Positions 8,546 to 16,489 of a DNA stretch of 64,000 nucleotides are shown here, piece by piece. Position 1 is the first letter of the stretch. Every line of letters begins with the position of its first letter. Where the stretch lies: the NCBI GenBank assembly GCA_001648575.1, contig LQXN01000063.1, positions 124,001 through 188,000 on the forward strand, read 5' to 3'. The notes under the pieces are model-generated. The model did no database searches, was not told the DNA's origin, and was given only the letters and a program-made list of their open reading frames with translations. Both the position numbers and the translations under genes were made by a program. Source of the stretch: Sutcliffiella horikoshii DSM 8719. GTDB taxonomy: Bacteria; Bacillota; Bacilli; Bacillales; Bacillaceae_I.

Positions 8546-9289
8546 ATGAGTGAAGCAGCACAAACATTGGATGGCTGGTATTGCCTCCATGATTTCCGTA
8601 CAGTAGATTGGGCCCTTTGGAAGACACTTTCCAGCGAAGAACGCCAAACGGCCATCAATGAATTCCTTGGCCTTGTGGAAAAATGGAACACGGTCCAGTT
8701 GGAGAAGAACGGAAGCCACGCATTGTACTCCATTGTGGGACAAAAAGCGGACTTCATGATGATGATCCTTCGTCCGACGCTTGAGGAATTGAATGATATC
8801 GAGAACGAATTTAATAAAACTACATTGGCTCAATACACAATCCCTGTGCACTCTTATGTGTCGATTGTGGAGCTTAGCAATTATTTACCTGAAGGCGAGG
8901 ATCCTTACGAGAACCCGCAAATCCTTGCTAGACTATACCCTGAATTGCCAAAAGCAAAGCATGTCTGCTTCTATCCGATGGACAAGCGCCGTAACGGTGA
9001 AGACAACTGGTACATGCTGCCGATGGAAGACCGTCGCCGCATGATGCGCAGCCATGGCATGATCGGCCGTCAGTATGCTGGAAAAGTAAAACAAGTCATC
9101 ACTGGATCTGTCGGCTTCGACGATTACGAGTGGGGCGTGACATTGTTTGCTGACGAAGCACTTCAGTTCAAAAAGCTTGTTTATGAAATGCGCTTTGATG
9201 AAGTGAGTGCACGCTTTGGTGAGTTTGGTGCGTTCTATGTAGGGAATCTGTTGGAAGAAGATCGCGTTCATTCTTTCTTGCACGTGTAA
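8546..9289 (+). CDS. hemQ: coproheme decarboxylase HemQ
   Basis: 247 residues of the chlorite-dismutase fold. HemQ decarboxylates the two propionates of Fe-coproporphyrin III to give heme b, the last step of the coproporphyrin-dependent pathway of Gram-positive bacteria. The catalytic Tyr lies in CFYPMDKRR (Tyr143) and the proximal heme ligand is the His in [10 protein letters not shown] (His170). The start is taken at the ATG at 8546, eight bases after GAGGAG; an in-frame GTG at 8537 falls inside that ribosome site. As in B. subtilis it lies beside pta. Confidence 0.95.
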   Translation: MSEAAQTLDGWYCLHDFRTVDWALWKTLSSEERQTAINEFLGLVEKWNTVQLEKNGSHALYSIVGQKADFMMMILRPTLEELNDIENEFNKTTLAQYTIPVHSYVSIVELSNYLPEGEDPYENPQILARLYPELPKAKHVCFYPMDKRRNGEDNWYMLPMEDRRRMMRSHGMIGRQYAGKVKQVITGSVGFDDYEWGVTLFADEALQFKKLVYEMRFDEVSARFGEFGAFYVGNLLEEDRVHSFLHV

Positions 9290-9309
9290 AATAAATTAAG
9301 TATGTTGAC

Positions 9310-9356
9310 GTCAAGTCGGCCGGCTGGATTTCCAGCTTGGTGGCTTGGCGTTTTTT
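9310..9356 (+). terminator. terminator of hemQ
   Basis: A long imperfect hairpin with inner stem GCTGGA/TCCAGC and outer CAAG/CTTG pairing, followed by TTTTTT, starting 21 bases after the hemQ stop. Confidence 0.7.
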
Positions 9357-9552
9357 GGTTTTGCTCATGGTTAGGGATTTTGAGACACTCACTGTTACCG
9401 AACTTGGCGTGTCTTTGATGCTTTGACCTTAGAGACCCCACTCTCTTAACGAACTATGCATCGCTTCAGCCTTAGAAACATACCTCATCTGTTACCATGG
9501 CAGTCGACCTTAAGTTTCGCTTTTCCATGCCCAATCTCTCCTTCCACCCCTG

Positions 9553-9581
9553 TCATATTCCTTCTCTAATTTTCATACAAT
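9553..9581 (+). promoter_or_regulatory. sigma-E promoter of gerQ
   Basis: TCATATT (9553-9559), 14-base spacer, CATACAAT (9574-9581): both boxes match the mother-cell sigma-E consensus (KMATATT and CATACANT) at every position. B. subtilis gerQ is expressed in the mother cell under sigma-E. The predicted leader is about 120 bases. The rest of the 421-base gap between hemQ and gerQ shows only the hemQ terminator. Confidence 0.85.
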
Positions 9582-9710
9582 CAAGTAGTGCGACTTAATT
9601 ATTTGAACCTTAGCTTTCATTTTCAACCCAATGGATATAGGTTTGAGGCTGGAAATGGGAGTTATTTCTCACAACGAAGCAGATAAAAGTTTTTGAGGAG
9701 GGAATGACAG

Positions 9711-10226
9711 ATGAATCATCAATTTACTCAGGCAGCAGGTGCCCCCTATACGGCGGGGTACGGTGCAGATCCTTACTCATCCTATTACCGGAATTTTGGG
9801 CAGCAATGGCAGGGCGGTGGCGGTTTTCCGATGCAACAAATGCAACAACAACCCCAGCAGCAAGTTGCTGGGCAATCGGGCATACCATCTTTTCCAACTC
9901 AGGCCGGGGGTCAGCAAGCCGGGCAAGATGTGCCGGGCATGCTCCCGCTAGAACAATCTTATATTGAAAATATACTCCGTTTAAATCGAGGCAAGCTGGC
10001 AACCGTGTACATGACTTTCGAGAACAACCGTGAATGGAACGCCAAAATCTTTAAAGGGATCATCGAAGCTGCAGGAAGAGACCACATCATCCTGAGCGAT
10101 CCGCAAACCGGCAAACGCTACCTGCTCCTAATGGTCTACCTGGACTACATCACATTTGACGAAGAACTCGACTACGATTACCCTTTCGGCGGCGGCCAAG
10201 GACTCAGCCAATTCCAACCTAGATAG
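9711..10226 (+). CDS. gerQ: spore coat protein GerQ
   Basis: 171 residues. The first 70 residues are low complexity, rich in Gln, Gly, Tyr and Pro (QQMQQQPQQQ), and the last 90 form the conserved GerQ domain (LPLEQSYIENILRLNRGK to YLDYITFDEELDYDYPF). GerQ sits in the spore coat, is cross-linked by the transglutaminase Tgl through Lys/Gln residues, and is needed for correct placement of the cortex lytic enzyme CwlJ during germination. The ATG follows GAGGAGG. Transcription from the sigma-E promoter upstream is expected. Confidence 0.95.
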   Translation: MNHQFTQAAGAPYTAGYGADPYSSYYRNFGQQWQGGGGFPMQQMQQQPQQQVAGQSGIPSFPTQAGGQQAGQDVPGMLPLEQSYIENILRLNRGKLATVYMTFENNREWNAKIFKGIIEAAGRDHIILSDPQTGKRYLLLMVYLDYITFDEELDYDYPFGGGQGLSQFQPR

Positions 10227-10258
10227 AATGAGAATAGAATAAAAATGGAGAAGAATAG

Positions 10259-10368
10259 TAAAGGGGTCTGACTTTTGCTGTGTGTTGGTAATGCATTAAC
10301 GCACAGCGGGTCAGACCCCTCTTTACTTTGTTACCGAATTAACGCACAGCGGGTCAGACCCCTTTTAC
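10259..10368. repeat. compound GGGGTCTGAC inverted repeat with tandem partial copy
   Basis: AAAGGGGTCTGAC (from 10260) pairs with GTCAGACCCCT ending at 10320, with a second internal pairing GCTGTG / CGCACAGC. The right half, starting ATTAACGCACAGCGGG, then occurs a second time 43 bases on (10295-10319 and 10338-10362). The unit ends at the ywdK stop codon and could terminate gerQ. Confidence 0.75.
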
Positions 10369-10733
10369 CCTTTCACCGCCGCCACTATGATGAGCACCCA
10401 GCCGATTAGGAAGGCTACGCCTCCGAGTGGGGTGATGGCTCCGAGTATTTTGACGCCGGAGAGGGTGAGGATGTATAGGCTTCCTGAGAATAGGATGATT
10501 CCGATGAGGAAGGACCAGCCTGCTGTGTTCAGTAGGCCTGTGCTGCTGAAGCGTTCCATGAGGAGTGCCACTACAAACAGTCCTCCTGCATGGAACATTT
10601 GATAGGTGACTCCGGTTTTCCAGATTTCTATCATTCGTTCCGACACTTTCCCTTCGAGGCCATGTGCGCCGAATGCACCAAGTGCCACTGCCAAAAATGC
10701 ATTGATTGCTGCGAGTATAATGAATAAATTCAT
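10365..10733 (-). CDS. ywdK: DUF423 family membrane protein YwdK
   Basis: 122 residues with four hydrophobic segments and the conserved DUF423 N-terminus (INAFLAVALGAFGAHGLEG). The start is placed at the ATG at 10733 (MNLFIIL), nine bases after AAGGGTGG; the longer frame upstream has no ribosome site and is hydrophilic. Small inner-membrane protein of unknown function, beside gerQ as in B. subtilis. The stop codon lies in the last bases of a GGGTCAGACCCC repeat, so the repeat may have replaced the native 3' region. Confidence 0.9.
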   Translation of the reverse strand: MNLFIILAAINAFLAVALGAFGAHGLEGKVSERMIEIWKTGVTYQMFHAGGLFVVALLMERFSSTGLLNTAGWSFLIGIILFSGSLYILTLSGVKILGAITPLGGVAFLIGWVLIIVAAVKG

Positions 10734-10925
10734 GTTCGATTTCCACCCTTCTTTAATTACTCCAATATAATGAATTATATAGCATTGACCCGCTGTGACC
10801 AAGCTGTACCCTTTTTCATATCACCTTGCGAAGCCTTCCTGTACACAGAATGTTCACTTCCCACCCTCTCGGATGATACAAAAATACCCCACCGCACAAA
10901 CTTTCCAGCGATAGGGCATTATTTT

Positions 10926-11222
10926 TTATCTTGAATGAAGATAAATCTGCAGAGCCTGCTTAAGCTCCCTTTCCTTTTTTTCCGTTTGTATATGATAATG
11001 ATCACCATCTATGTTAGACAAAAAGTCATTATATCCATGTGAATGTAAGAATTCATTGACACTTGTGACGTCTTCTCTAGTGGAGAGCAAGTTCTTCTGC
11101 CCAACAAAGTCACCATTTACATAAACTTCGTAACGATCATGGGCAAGCTTTGTTGAAGAATCAAAATTACTATTCATAAAAGCAGCCAAACCCAACATCG
11201 TTCTCTCTGTACCACCAGGCAT
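10926..11222 (-). CDS. hypothetical protein, 98 residues
   Basis: I do not recognise a named family. The product is soluble and hydrophilic, with a possible structure of an N-terminal helix, a short beta segment (RYEVYVNGDFVGQKN) and a C-terminal amphipathic helix rich in Lys and Glu. The start is placed at the ATG at 11222, seven bases after GGAGGT; an upstream ATG at 11237 is part of that ribosome site. It lies among small same-strand genes between ywdK and ywdI, separated from ywdI by a palindrome. Length and position suggest a genuine small gene. Confidence 0.7.
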   Translation of the reverse strand: MPGGTERTMLGLAAFMNSNFDSSTKLAHDRYEVYVNGDFVGQKNLLSTREDVTSVNEFLHSHGYNDFLSNIDGDHYHIQTEKKERELKQALQIYLHSR

Positions 11223-11330
11223 GTAAAACACCTCCATTACTTACTGGGGTGTTTATAGTTTAAGTTACATCGCCGTTTTTAGTATGGTAAGTTGTGGTGC
11301 ACTCAGCACTTTAACTCTTTAATAACATAA

Positions 11331-11349
11331 AGAGGGGTCTGACCCCTCT
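11331..11349. repeat. perfect GGGGTCTGACCCC palindrome
   Basis: AGAGGGGTCTGACCCCTCT is an almost perfect 19-base palindrome that abuts the stop codon of ywdI (11351), with TTA-rich sequence after it. It is another copy of the dispersed GGTCTGACC element and could stop ywdI transcription. Confidence 0.8.
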
Positions 11350-11350
11350 A

Positions 11351-11692
11351 TTAAAAATCAAACAGTGAATCACCATTGGCGTCGTCTTCTTTGATTGGTT
11401 TGGACGGGATGTTCGTGATTGGTGGTGCTTGGGTTGGTGGCGTGTAGGTTGGTGCTTGTTGTTGAAATGGTGGTGATGGTTGGTAGTTTGGTTGGACAGC
11501 AGGGGCAGTTGTTGGTGAACCTGCTGTTCTCGTATATGAGGATCCCGCTTCCACTTCTGTCTCCAACGCCAGTTCACATAAGGATTTCATCGCAGCAAGA
11601 TGTTCACGCTTTTTTTGCACATTTCCCGTATCCATTGCGCGTTCGAGCTCGGACTCCAGGCGTGCGAGAACCTTATCAAGTGTTATGCTCAT
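11351..11692 (-). CDS. ywdI: YwdI family protein (DUF5327)
   Basis: 113 residues. The first 45 residues are a helical, charged domain (MSITLDKVLARLESELERAM, then REHLAAMKSLCELALE) typical of YwdI/DUF5327. The rest is a disordered tail rich in Pro, Thr and Gln, ending with the acidic SLFDF motif. Function is unknown. It follows the DUF420 gene by 19 bases on the same strand, so they are probably cotranscribed. As in B. subtilis, ung is nearby. Confidence 0.85.
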   Translation of the reverse strand: MSITLDKVLARLESELERAMDTGNVQKKREHLAAMKSLCELALETEVEAGSSYTRTAGSPTTAPAVQPNYQPSPPFQQQAPTYTPPTQAPPITNIPSKPIKEDDANGDSLFDF

Positions 11693-11711
11693 CTTTCATC
11701 CCTCCTTCACT

Positions 11712-12233
11712 TTAGTAGTACGGTGATATCATCAAATATACAATGACACCGGTCAAGCTAACATATAACCACAATGGCATCGTCCAGCGTGCGATTTTGC
11801 GGTGGCGTTCCTTTTGCATGCTGAGGCCTGTTGCCAAAGAATACAACGCCAAGGGCACAATCACGACTGCCAACACGATATGCGTCAACAAAATGAAGAA
11901 GTAGATGGAACGGATGATTCCTTCCCCTCCAAATGGCGTGGATTCAGTAAGGGAATGATAGGTCACATATGTAACCAAAAACAAGGTCGTGGATGAGAAT
12001 GCTGCCAAAATGAAACGACGGTGGACGGTGATGTTTTTCTTCAAGATTGCAATCAGCGCACAGACTAAAAAGATGAAGGTGAAGCTGTTGAATATCGCAT
12101 TCATCATAGGCAGGAAAGTCAAGTCCATATGGGCAAGCCCTTCATACTGCGGCAGGAAGAACAACACTACCACCACAGCATTTACAGCAATGGATATGCC
12201 GATGACCCATGGCAAAAAATTTATCTTTTTCAT
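11712..12233 (-). CDS. DUF420 family membrane protein (YozB-like)
   Basis: 173 residues with five hydrophobic segments. The DUF420 family (YozB, CtaM-like) is found with cytochrome oxidase assembly genes in bacilli, and the histidines in HRRFILAAF, VTYHSLTE and LLTHIVLA could bind heme or copper. The role here is inferred from family only. The start is placed at the ATG at 12233 (MKKINFLPW), after AAGGAGATT; the longer frame upstream has no membrane or signal character. It follows the 67-residue Cys protein by 14 bases. Confidence 0.85.
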   Translation of the reverse strand: MKKINFLPWVIGISIAVNAVVVVLFFLPQYEGLAHMDLTFLPMMNAIFNSFTFIFLVCALIAILKKNITVHRRFILAAFSSTTLFLVTYVTYHSLTESTPFGGEGIIRSIYFFILLTHIVLAVVIVPLALYSLATGLSMQKERHRKIARWTMPLWLYVSLTGVIVYLMISPYY

Positions 12234-12247
12234 TACATAATCTCCTT

Positions 12248-12451
12248 TTACACATAGTACCCGTTCTGGCCGGGTTTTATTGGTGCATCTTTTGACTCGA
12301 ATTTTAAGCACGGGCTTCCGGAAGAGCGAAGGACGGCAACGGATGGGACTTGGTTCGTCTTGAAACCGAATGCCCGGCAGCCTTTAGGGAACTTGGCATC
12401 CCATGTGACATAGTAATGCTTGCATTTCAAGCAGTTTATCCGTTTGGCCAT
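12248..12451 (-). CDS. small four-cysteine protein, 67 residues
   Basis: The N-terminus has CLKCKHYYVTW (Cys7, Cys10), then Cys25 in FPKGCRAFGF and Cys48 near the C-terminus: four cysteines suited to bind zinc or an Fe-S cluster. It looks like the small uncharacterised proteins often found beside DUF420 or Ung genes in bacilli. The gene begins an apparent operon with the DUF420 gene and ywdI. No function can be assigned from sequence alone. Confidence 0.72.
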   Translation of the reverse strand: MAKRINCLKCKHYYVTWDAKFPKGCRAFGFKTNQVPSVAVLRSSGSPCLKFESKDAPIKPGQNGYYV

Positions 12452-12565
12452 GCTTGCTACCCACCCTTTCTATCAGTCCATGCTTGTTCCACCATTCATT
12501 CTACCATTATCCAACTGCCCATAAAATATAAAACCTGCGGAGAATTCACTCCACAGGCTGTTTGT

Positions 12566-14266
12566 TCACGATTTATTCATGTTTATGGAAGCGATGATTG
12601 CGGCAAGGTCTTCGGCAGTTTCTTTTACTGTATCTACTGTGCGCCTCATGTTATTGGAAAGGTCCACTTGGTGATCGGCAGCCTTCACGACCTCGGCCAT
12701 ATCCTGTGTCAGTTCAGAAGAGGAAGCGACCAAATCATTCACAGAGTGGACGATTTCATTAACACCCTTACTGATTTCTTCCATCGTGACTGTAATGTGG
12801 GTACCCTGTTCCAGCAAATCTCCACTGTTTGTAGCAATATCTTGGAACAGTGTTGCAGATGCTTCATTTTTTGCGTTTGTCTGTTCGATCGTTTCCTTGA
12901 AAAGTTGGAATTCTTTCAGGACTTCGTTTGTATCTTCCTGAATGCGACCAGTGATGCTATTGATTTGTTTGGAAAATAAATCGGTTTGCCCGGAGAGTTT
13001 GCGAATCTCTTCTGCTACAACTGCAAAGCCTTTTCCAGCCTCTCCCGCACGTGCCGCTTCAATCGATGCATTTAGGGCAAGCAGGTTGGTCTGCGTCGTA
13101 ATTTCCGTTATCCCTTTTAGGAAGCTGTTCGCCTCGTCGATATCTTCTTTTATTTTCGAGAAGCGTTCAACGATCGTTTCTGTTTCTGTGGAGGATTGGT
13201 GCATGATGGTTACCATCTGCTGCAGTGATTCCGCCCCTCTTTTGGATAGGGTCTCCATGCTTTCAAGGTTGCGCTTCATTTCATCGACAATGCTGTAAAT
13301 TTCCTGCGTGCTGGCAGAAGCCTGCTCGGTTACAGCAGAAATGGCAGTCGTCCCCTCATATTGCATCGAAACTTTCTCCGTCACCTGTTCGGAACGCTGT
13401 TTGATCTCCGTTGATTCCGTCAGATTGTCTTCTGCCACAACCAATAGTTCCTTCATGACAACCTGTAAGCGTTGGTTTGCACCAAGACTTCCTTTCATCA
13501 GCTGCTCGATATTTCCTCCCATCGTTGCCAGAGCTCCCTCGATTTGTCCGAACTCATCTTTTCGGAGTGATGAAGAAGATTCATACAAAAAATCACCTTC
13601 CTGATAGGCGTTCACCCGTCGCAGCACCTGATTGACCCCTTTGTTGAACACCTTTCTGAACGATAACAATGCAAGGATCGGCACAACCACCAGGATGGCA
13701 AGTGTCAACAATGTCCAGCGTTCTGTCGAGGAAACTTTTGACTGGATGATTTGCCTATTTTCCTCATTGTATGTCTGCAGGAACTCCATACCACCCTCGT
13801 TCGCCCGCTCCACCTGATTCCGGGCTTTAGCCAGATCTTCCGATGTTGTAATTCGCAGGCGATCCATGTTGGCTGCATTTGTAACATCACTGATAATGTC
13901 GAATTGATCTGACAATGTTCCATGTGAAACAACAAAATACTGCTTCCACTGCCCTAATTCTTCAAATTCCGTAAAATACTGCTCGAATCCTTGCAGTTTT
14001 TCTTCCGTTTGCACTAAATTCTCTTCAATTTTTGTGATGTGCGTTTTGGAATAACCATTGGATAGCACAAAATACATATCTGCCAATGTACTCTGATAAG
14101 ATTGGACCAACTCAAAATAGCTTTCATTCAGCTTTGTGACCTCATCAAGATCATTTACCCCTTTTTGCACCTGCATGTTATTGAACCAGATAACCAGGGA
14201 AGCCGAGAGCCCTATTCCCCCTATCATGCAGATCAATACGATTAACCTTTTCTTCATACTCCCCAC
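12566..14266 (-). CDS. methyl-accepting chemotaxis protein
   Basis: About 566 residues. An N-terminal membrane segment ([20 protein letters not shown]) is followed by a roughly 170-residue helical extracellular sensor (four-helix bundle type), a second membrane segment near residue 195 ([18 protein letters not shown]), a HAMP domain and a cytoplasmic signalling domain with the conserved hairpin [20 protein letters not shown]. The ligand is unknown. The start is the GTG at 14266, seven bases after AGGGGG; the ATG at 14257 is too close to the same purines. A sigma-D-like promoter and a cre-like box lie upstream, and a sodium channel gene is the upstream neighbour. Confidence 0.93.
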   Translation of the reverse strand: MGSMKKRLIVLICMIGGIGLSASLVIWFNNMQVQKGVNDLDEVTKLNESYFELVQSYQSTLADMYFVLSNGYSKTHITKIEENLVQTEEKLQGFEQYFTEFEELGQWKQYFVVSHGTLSDQFDIISDVTNAANMDRLRITTSEDLAKARNQVERANEGGMEFLQTYNEENRQIIQSKVSSTERWTLLTLAILVVVPILALLSFRKVFNKGVNQVLRRVNAYQEGDFLYESSSSLRKDEFGQIEGALATMGGNIEQLMKGSLGANQRLQVVMKELLVVAEDNLTESTEIKQRSEQVTEKVSMQYEGTTAISAVTEQASASTQEIYSIVDEMKRNLESMETLSKRGAESLQQMVTIMHQSSTETETIVERFSKIKEDIDEANSFLKGITEITTQTNLLALNASIEAARAGEAGKGFAVVAEEIRKLSGQTDLFSKQINSITGRIQEDTNEVLKEFQLFKETIEQTNAKNEASATLFQDIATNSGDLLEQGTHITVTMEEISKGVNEIVHSVNDLVASSSELTQDMAEVVKAADHQVDLSNNMRRTVDTVKETAEDLAAIIASINMNKS

Positions 14267-14299
14267 TTTTCTTCCCCCTAATAAAAAAGCCAACTTGTA

Positions 14300-14315
14300 A
14301 TGAAACCGTTTGCAC
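14300..14315 (-). promoter_or_regulatory. cre-like box before the chemoreceptor gene
   Basis: Minus-strand GTGCAAACGGTTTCAT matches the CcpA box WTGNAARCGNWWWCAW at 15 of 16 positions. It lies between the sigma-D-like promoter and the start codon, a position suited to a roadblock by CcpA. Confidence 0.55.
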
Positions 14316-14344
14316 AAATGGTTATTTTTTTCTCTATGTTTATT

Positions 14345-14371
14345 ATTTCGGCAGGAGCCGGCTAGGTCTTA
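14345..14371 (-). promoter_or_regulatory. candidate sigma-D promoter of the chemoreceptor
   Basis: Minus-strand TAAG (14368-14371), 15-base spacer, GCCGAAAT (14345-14352), compared with the motility sigma-D consensus TAAA-N15-GCCGATAT. Sigma-D control is usual for chemoreceptors. Confidence 0.65.
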
Positions 14372-14551
14372 AGTAACATTTTAGATTTTTTCAAAAAAGC
14401 TGTTTTTCGTATGCTTTGTTGCTGCCTCGAATATTCCAACTAGCCGTAATATTACTTGCTGTACGTGCTCTTTTCCTTTTTAACAATTCAGACCCCGATT
14501 TATTTCCAGGTTATGGGACAAATTTCCGACTTTTTACTAATGAATATCAAA

Positions 14552-14593
14552 ATAAAAAAAAGAACACGAAGGTACAATGCCCGCGCGTTCTTT
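14552..14593 (-). terminator. terminator of the sodium channel gene
   Basis: AAAGAACGCG and CGTGTTCTTT form the stem on the minus strand, followed by a U tract. It starts 17 bases beyond the channel stop codon and separates that gene from the chemoreceptor. Confidence 0.75.
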
Positions 14594-14609
14594 GAAAATC
14601 AAAATCATA

Positions 14610-15419
14610 TCACCCATTATTTTTTTCTTTGTTCAGTAAAAGCTGTTTCAGTTCTGCGATTTCGTCCGTGATTTTTGCCAGCTCTTTTTTACTGACTTCT
14701 ATCTTCTCTTCCTTCGATTCTTCTTCCTTTGCTTCCTGAATATTGTTGAGGATTTCCCCGACGATCAGGTTCAGGACGATGAAGGTCCCGACAAGGATGA
14801 AGGAAACAAAGTAGACCCAAGACAATGGACTTTCAGCAAAAATGGGGCGGAATATTCCACTTGCCCAGGATTCGAGTGTGATGACCTGGAATAGTGTCAC
14901 AAGTGCCAGGTGAAGCGATCCGAAATATTCCGGCGAGATGCCTCCGAAGAACATGACACCCAATACGGCGAAAATGTAGAATACTAATGATAATAGCATC
15001 ATGATCGTACCCAGCGATGGGATTGTTTTCAAGAATGCCGTCACAAGCCTCTGCAGGGACGGCACGACCGTAATGGCGCGCAGGACCCGGAATACCCTAA
15101 GGATACGGATGGCGGAAATGAAATAGGTTCCGCTAAATAACAGCACCCCAGCCACAATGAAAAAGTCAAAAAGATTCCACTTGCTGCGGAAGAAGTGGTG
15201 AATCTTTTTCTCGGCCAACATTCTTAAAATGATTTCTATTGTAAAGAACCACAGGAAAAAGACTTCGAACCCATGGATGATATCGTAATATTCTGCCCGC
15301 AGTGCAGGGTAAGTTTCCACCCCTATCAGAATCGCATTCAGTAGAATGACGAACATGACGGCATTCATAAAGAACCGGTGTCCGACTATTTGTTGTATCG
15401 ATGATTTCCAATTATGCAT
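14610..15419 (-). CDS. NaChBac-type voltage-gated sodium channel
   Basis: 269 residues, six membrane segments. The S4 segment IRILRVFRVLRAI has four arginines at three-residue spacing. The pore loop is VITLESWASG, with the TLESWAS selectivity filter of bacterial voltage-gated sodium channels, and the C-terminus is a charged coiled coil that would hold the tetramer. Length and most of the core agree with NaChBac of Bacillus halodurans. In alkaliphilic bacilli such channels return Na+ for pH homeostasis and affect motility and chemotaxis. The ATG at 15419 is used, ten bases after AGAGGA; a GTG at 15428 overlaps that site. Confidence 0.95.
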   Translation of the reverse strand: MHNWKSSIQQIVGHRFFMNAVMFVILLNAILIGVETYPALRAEYYDIIHGFEVFFLWFFTIEIILRMLAEKKIHHFFRSKWNLFDFFIVAGVLLFSGTYFISAIRILRVFRVLRAITVVPSLQRLVTAFLKTIPSLGTIMMLLSLVFYIFAVLGVMFFGGISPEYFGSLHLALVTLFQVITLESWASGIFRPIFAESPLSWVYFVSFILVGTFIVLNLIVGEILNNIQEAKEEESKEEKIEVSKKELAKITDEIAELKQLLLNKEKNNG

Positions 15420-15455
15420 GTCGTGCACTTCCTCTAATTTATCTTGTTTTCATTT

Positions 15456-16133
15456 CTATGGGGTTAACCGCCAATCAATCGTTCCCTCACCATTTTCTTT
15501 TAAAATATCATTCACTCGTGAAAACGGCCTGCTCCCGAAGAAACCTTTACGCGCAGAAAATGGACTTGGATGAGGACTCTTTATGATTGCGTGTTGAGTG
15601 TTGGTGATCATGTTTTCCTTCAGTTCGGCATGCTTGCCCCAAAGGATGAAGATCACTGGTTTCTCCCTGCCATTCAAGGTTTGTATTATTTTGTCGGTAA
15701 ATTTCTCCCACCCTTTGCCTTTATGGGAGTTTGCCTGTCCTTCCCTGACGGTTAGAACCGTATTTAATAATAACACACCTTGCTGTGCCCACTCCATTAA
15801 AAATCCGTGCTGGACCGGCTCGATACCCAAGTCCTCTTGGAGCTCTTTGTATATGTTTTTTAGAGATGGCGGCACTTTCATTCCTTTTTGGACGGAAAAG
15901 CTCATTCCATGGGCTTGCTCCTTGCCATGATAGGGGTCTTGTCCGATGATGACGACCTTGACATCATCAAAGCCTGTTGCCTCCAATGCAGAGAAAACAG
16001 CCTTCTTTTCGGGGTACACAATAGCAGAGGCATATTCGTGGTCAAGAAACTCCATCAATCTCTTGTAATACTCTTTGGAGGCTTCCTCTTGCAATACAGC
16101 TCTCCATTCACCGCTCAGATTTTCCAATCTCAT
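15456..16133 (-). CDS. ung: uracil-DNA glycosylase (family 1)
   Basis: 225 residues, the standard length of family 1 Ung. The water-activating loop GQDPYHG (Asp66) and the HPSPFSA loop near residue 190 that enters the minor groove are intact. The enzyme removes uracil from DNA at the start of base excision repair. It is the last same-strand gene before the zwf region and is near ywdI as in B. subtilis. The channel gene follows after 36 bases and may be cotranscribed. Confidence 0.97.
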   Translation of the reverse strand: MRLENLSGEWRAVLQEEASKEYYKRLMEFLDHEYASAIVYPEKKAVFSALEATGFDDVKVVIIGQDPYHGKEQAHGMSFSVQKGMKVPPSLKNIYKELQEDLGIEPVQHGFLMEWAQQGVLLLNTVLTVREGQANSHKGKGWEKFTDKIIQTLNGREKPVIFILWGKHAELKENMITNTQHAIIKSPHPSPFSARKGFFGSRPFSRVNDILKENGEGTIDWRLTP

Positions 16134-16275
16134 AATCCTCCGTTCTTTTTTGTCCCTATTTACTTTATCATATAGCCCTTTATTTTTGTGATGGGAAGAA
16201 TTGCGGATGCATGGTTTTGGACGTATTTTTTCATACTAACGACGAGCCAATCATTCAGGAATTGCCTAATGGATG

Positions 16276-16284
16276 TGTTATAGT
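16276..16284 (+). promoter_or_regulatory. possible extended -10 in the ung-zwf gap
   Basis: TGTTATAGT is an extended -10 element about 200 bases before zwf. The 356-base gap (16134-16489) is AT-rich and otherwise shows only a weak second pair (TTGTTA and TATCCT around 16400). No terminator-like hairpin or riboswitch was recognised in it. Confidence 0.3.
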
Positions 16285-16489
16285 GAACATAAAGGCTTAT
16301 AAGAGACATTGGCATCAATAATCTATTGAATTCCTATGTGCTTGCATATAAAATATTTGAGTGGTCCTTTTTCATAATGTTCCATACTTTTTGTGTGAAC
16401 TTGTTACTTATTTACATAAATGTTTATCCTAATCAACTGATTGAGATAGCACATTTTCGATACTAGTACATAAAGCGAGGTTCTTATCA

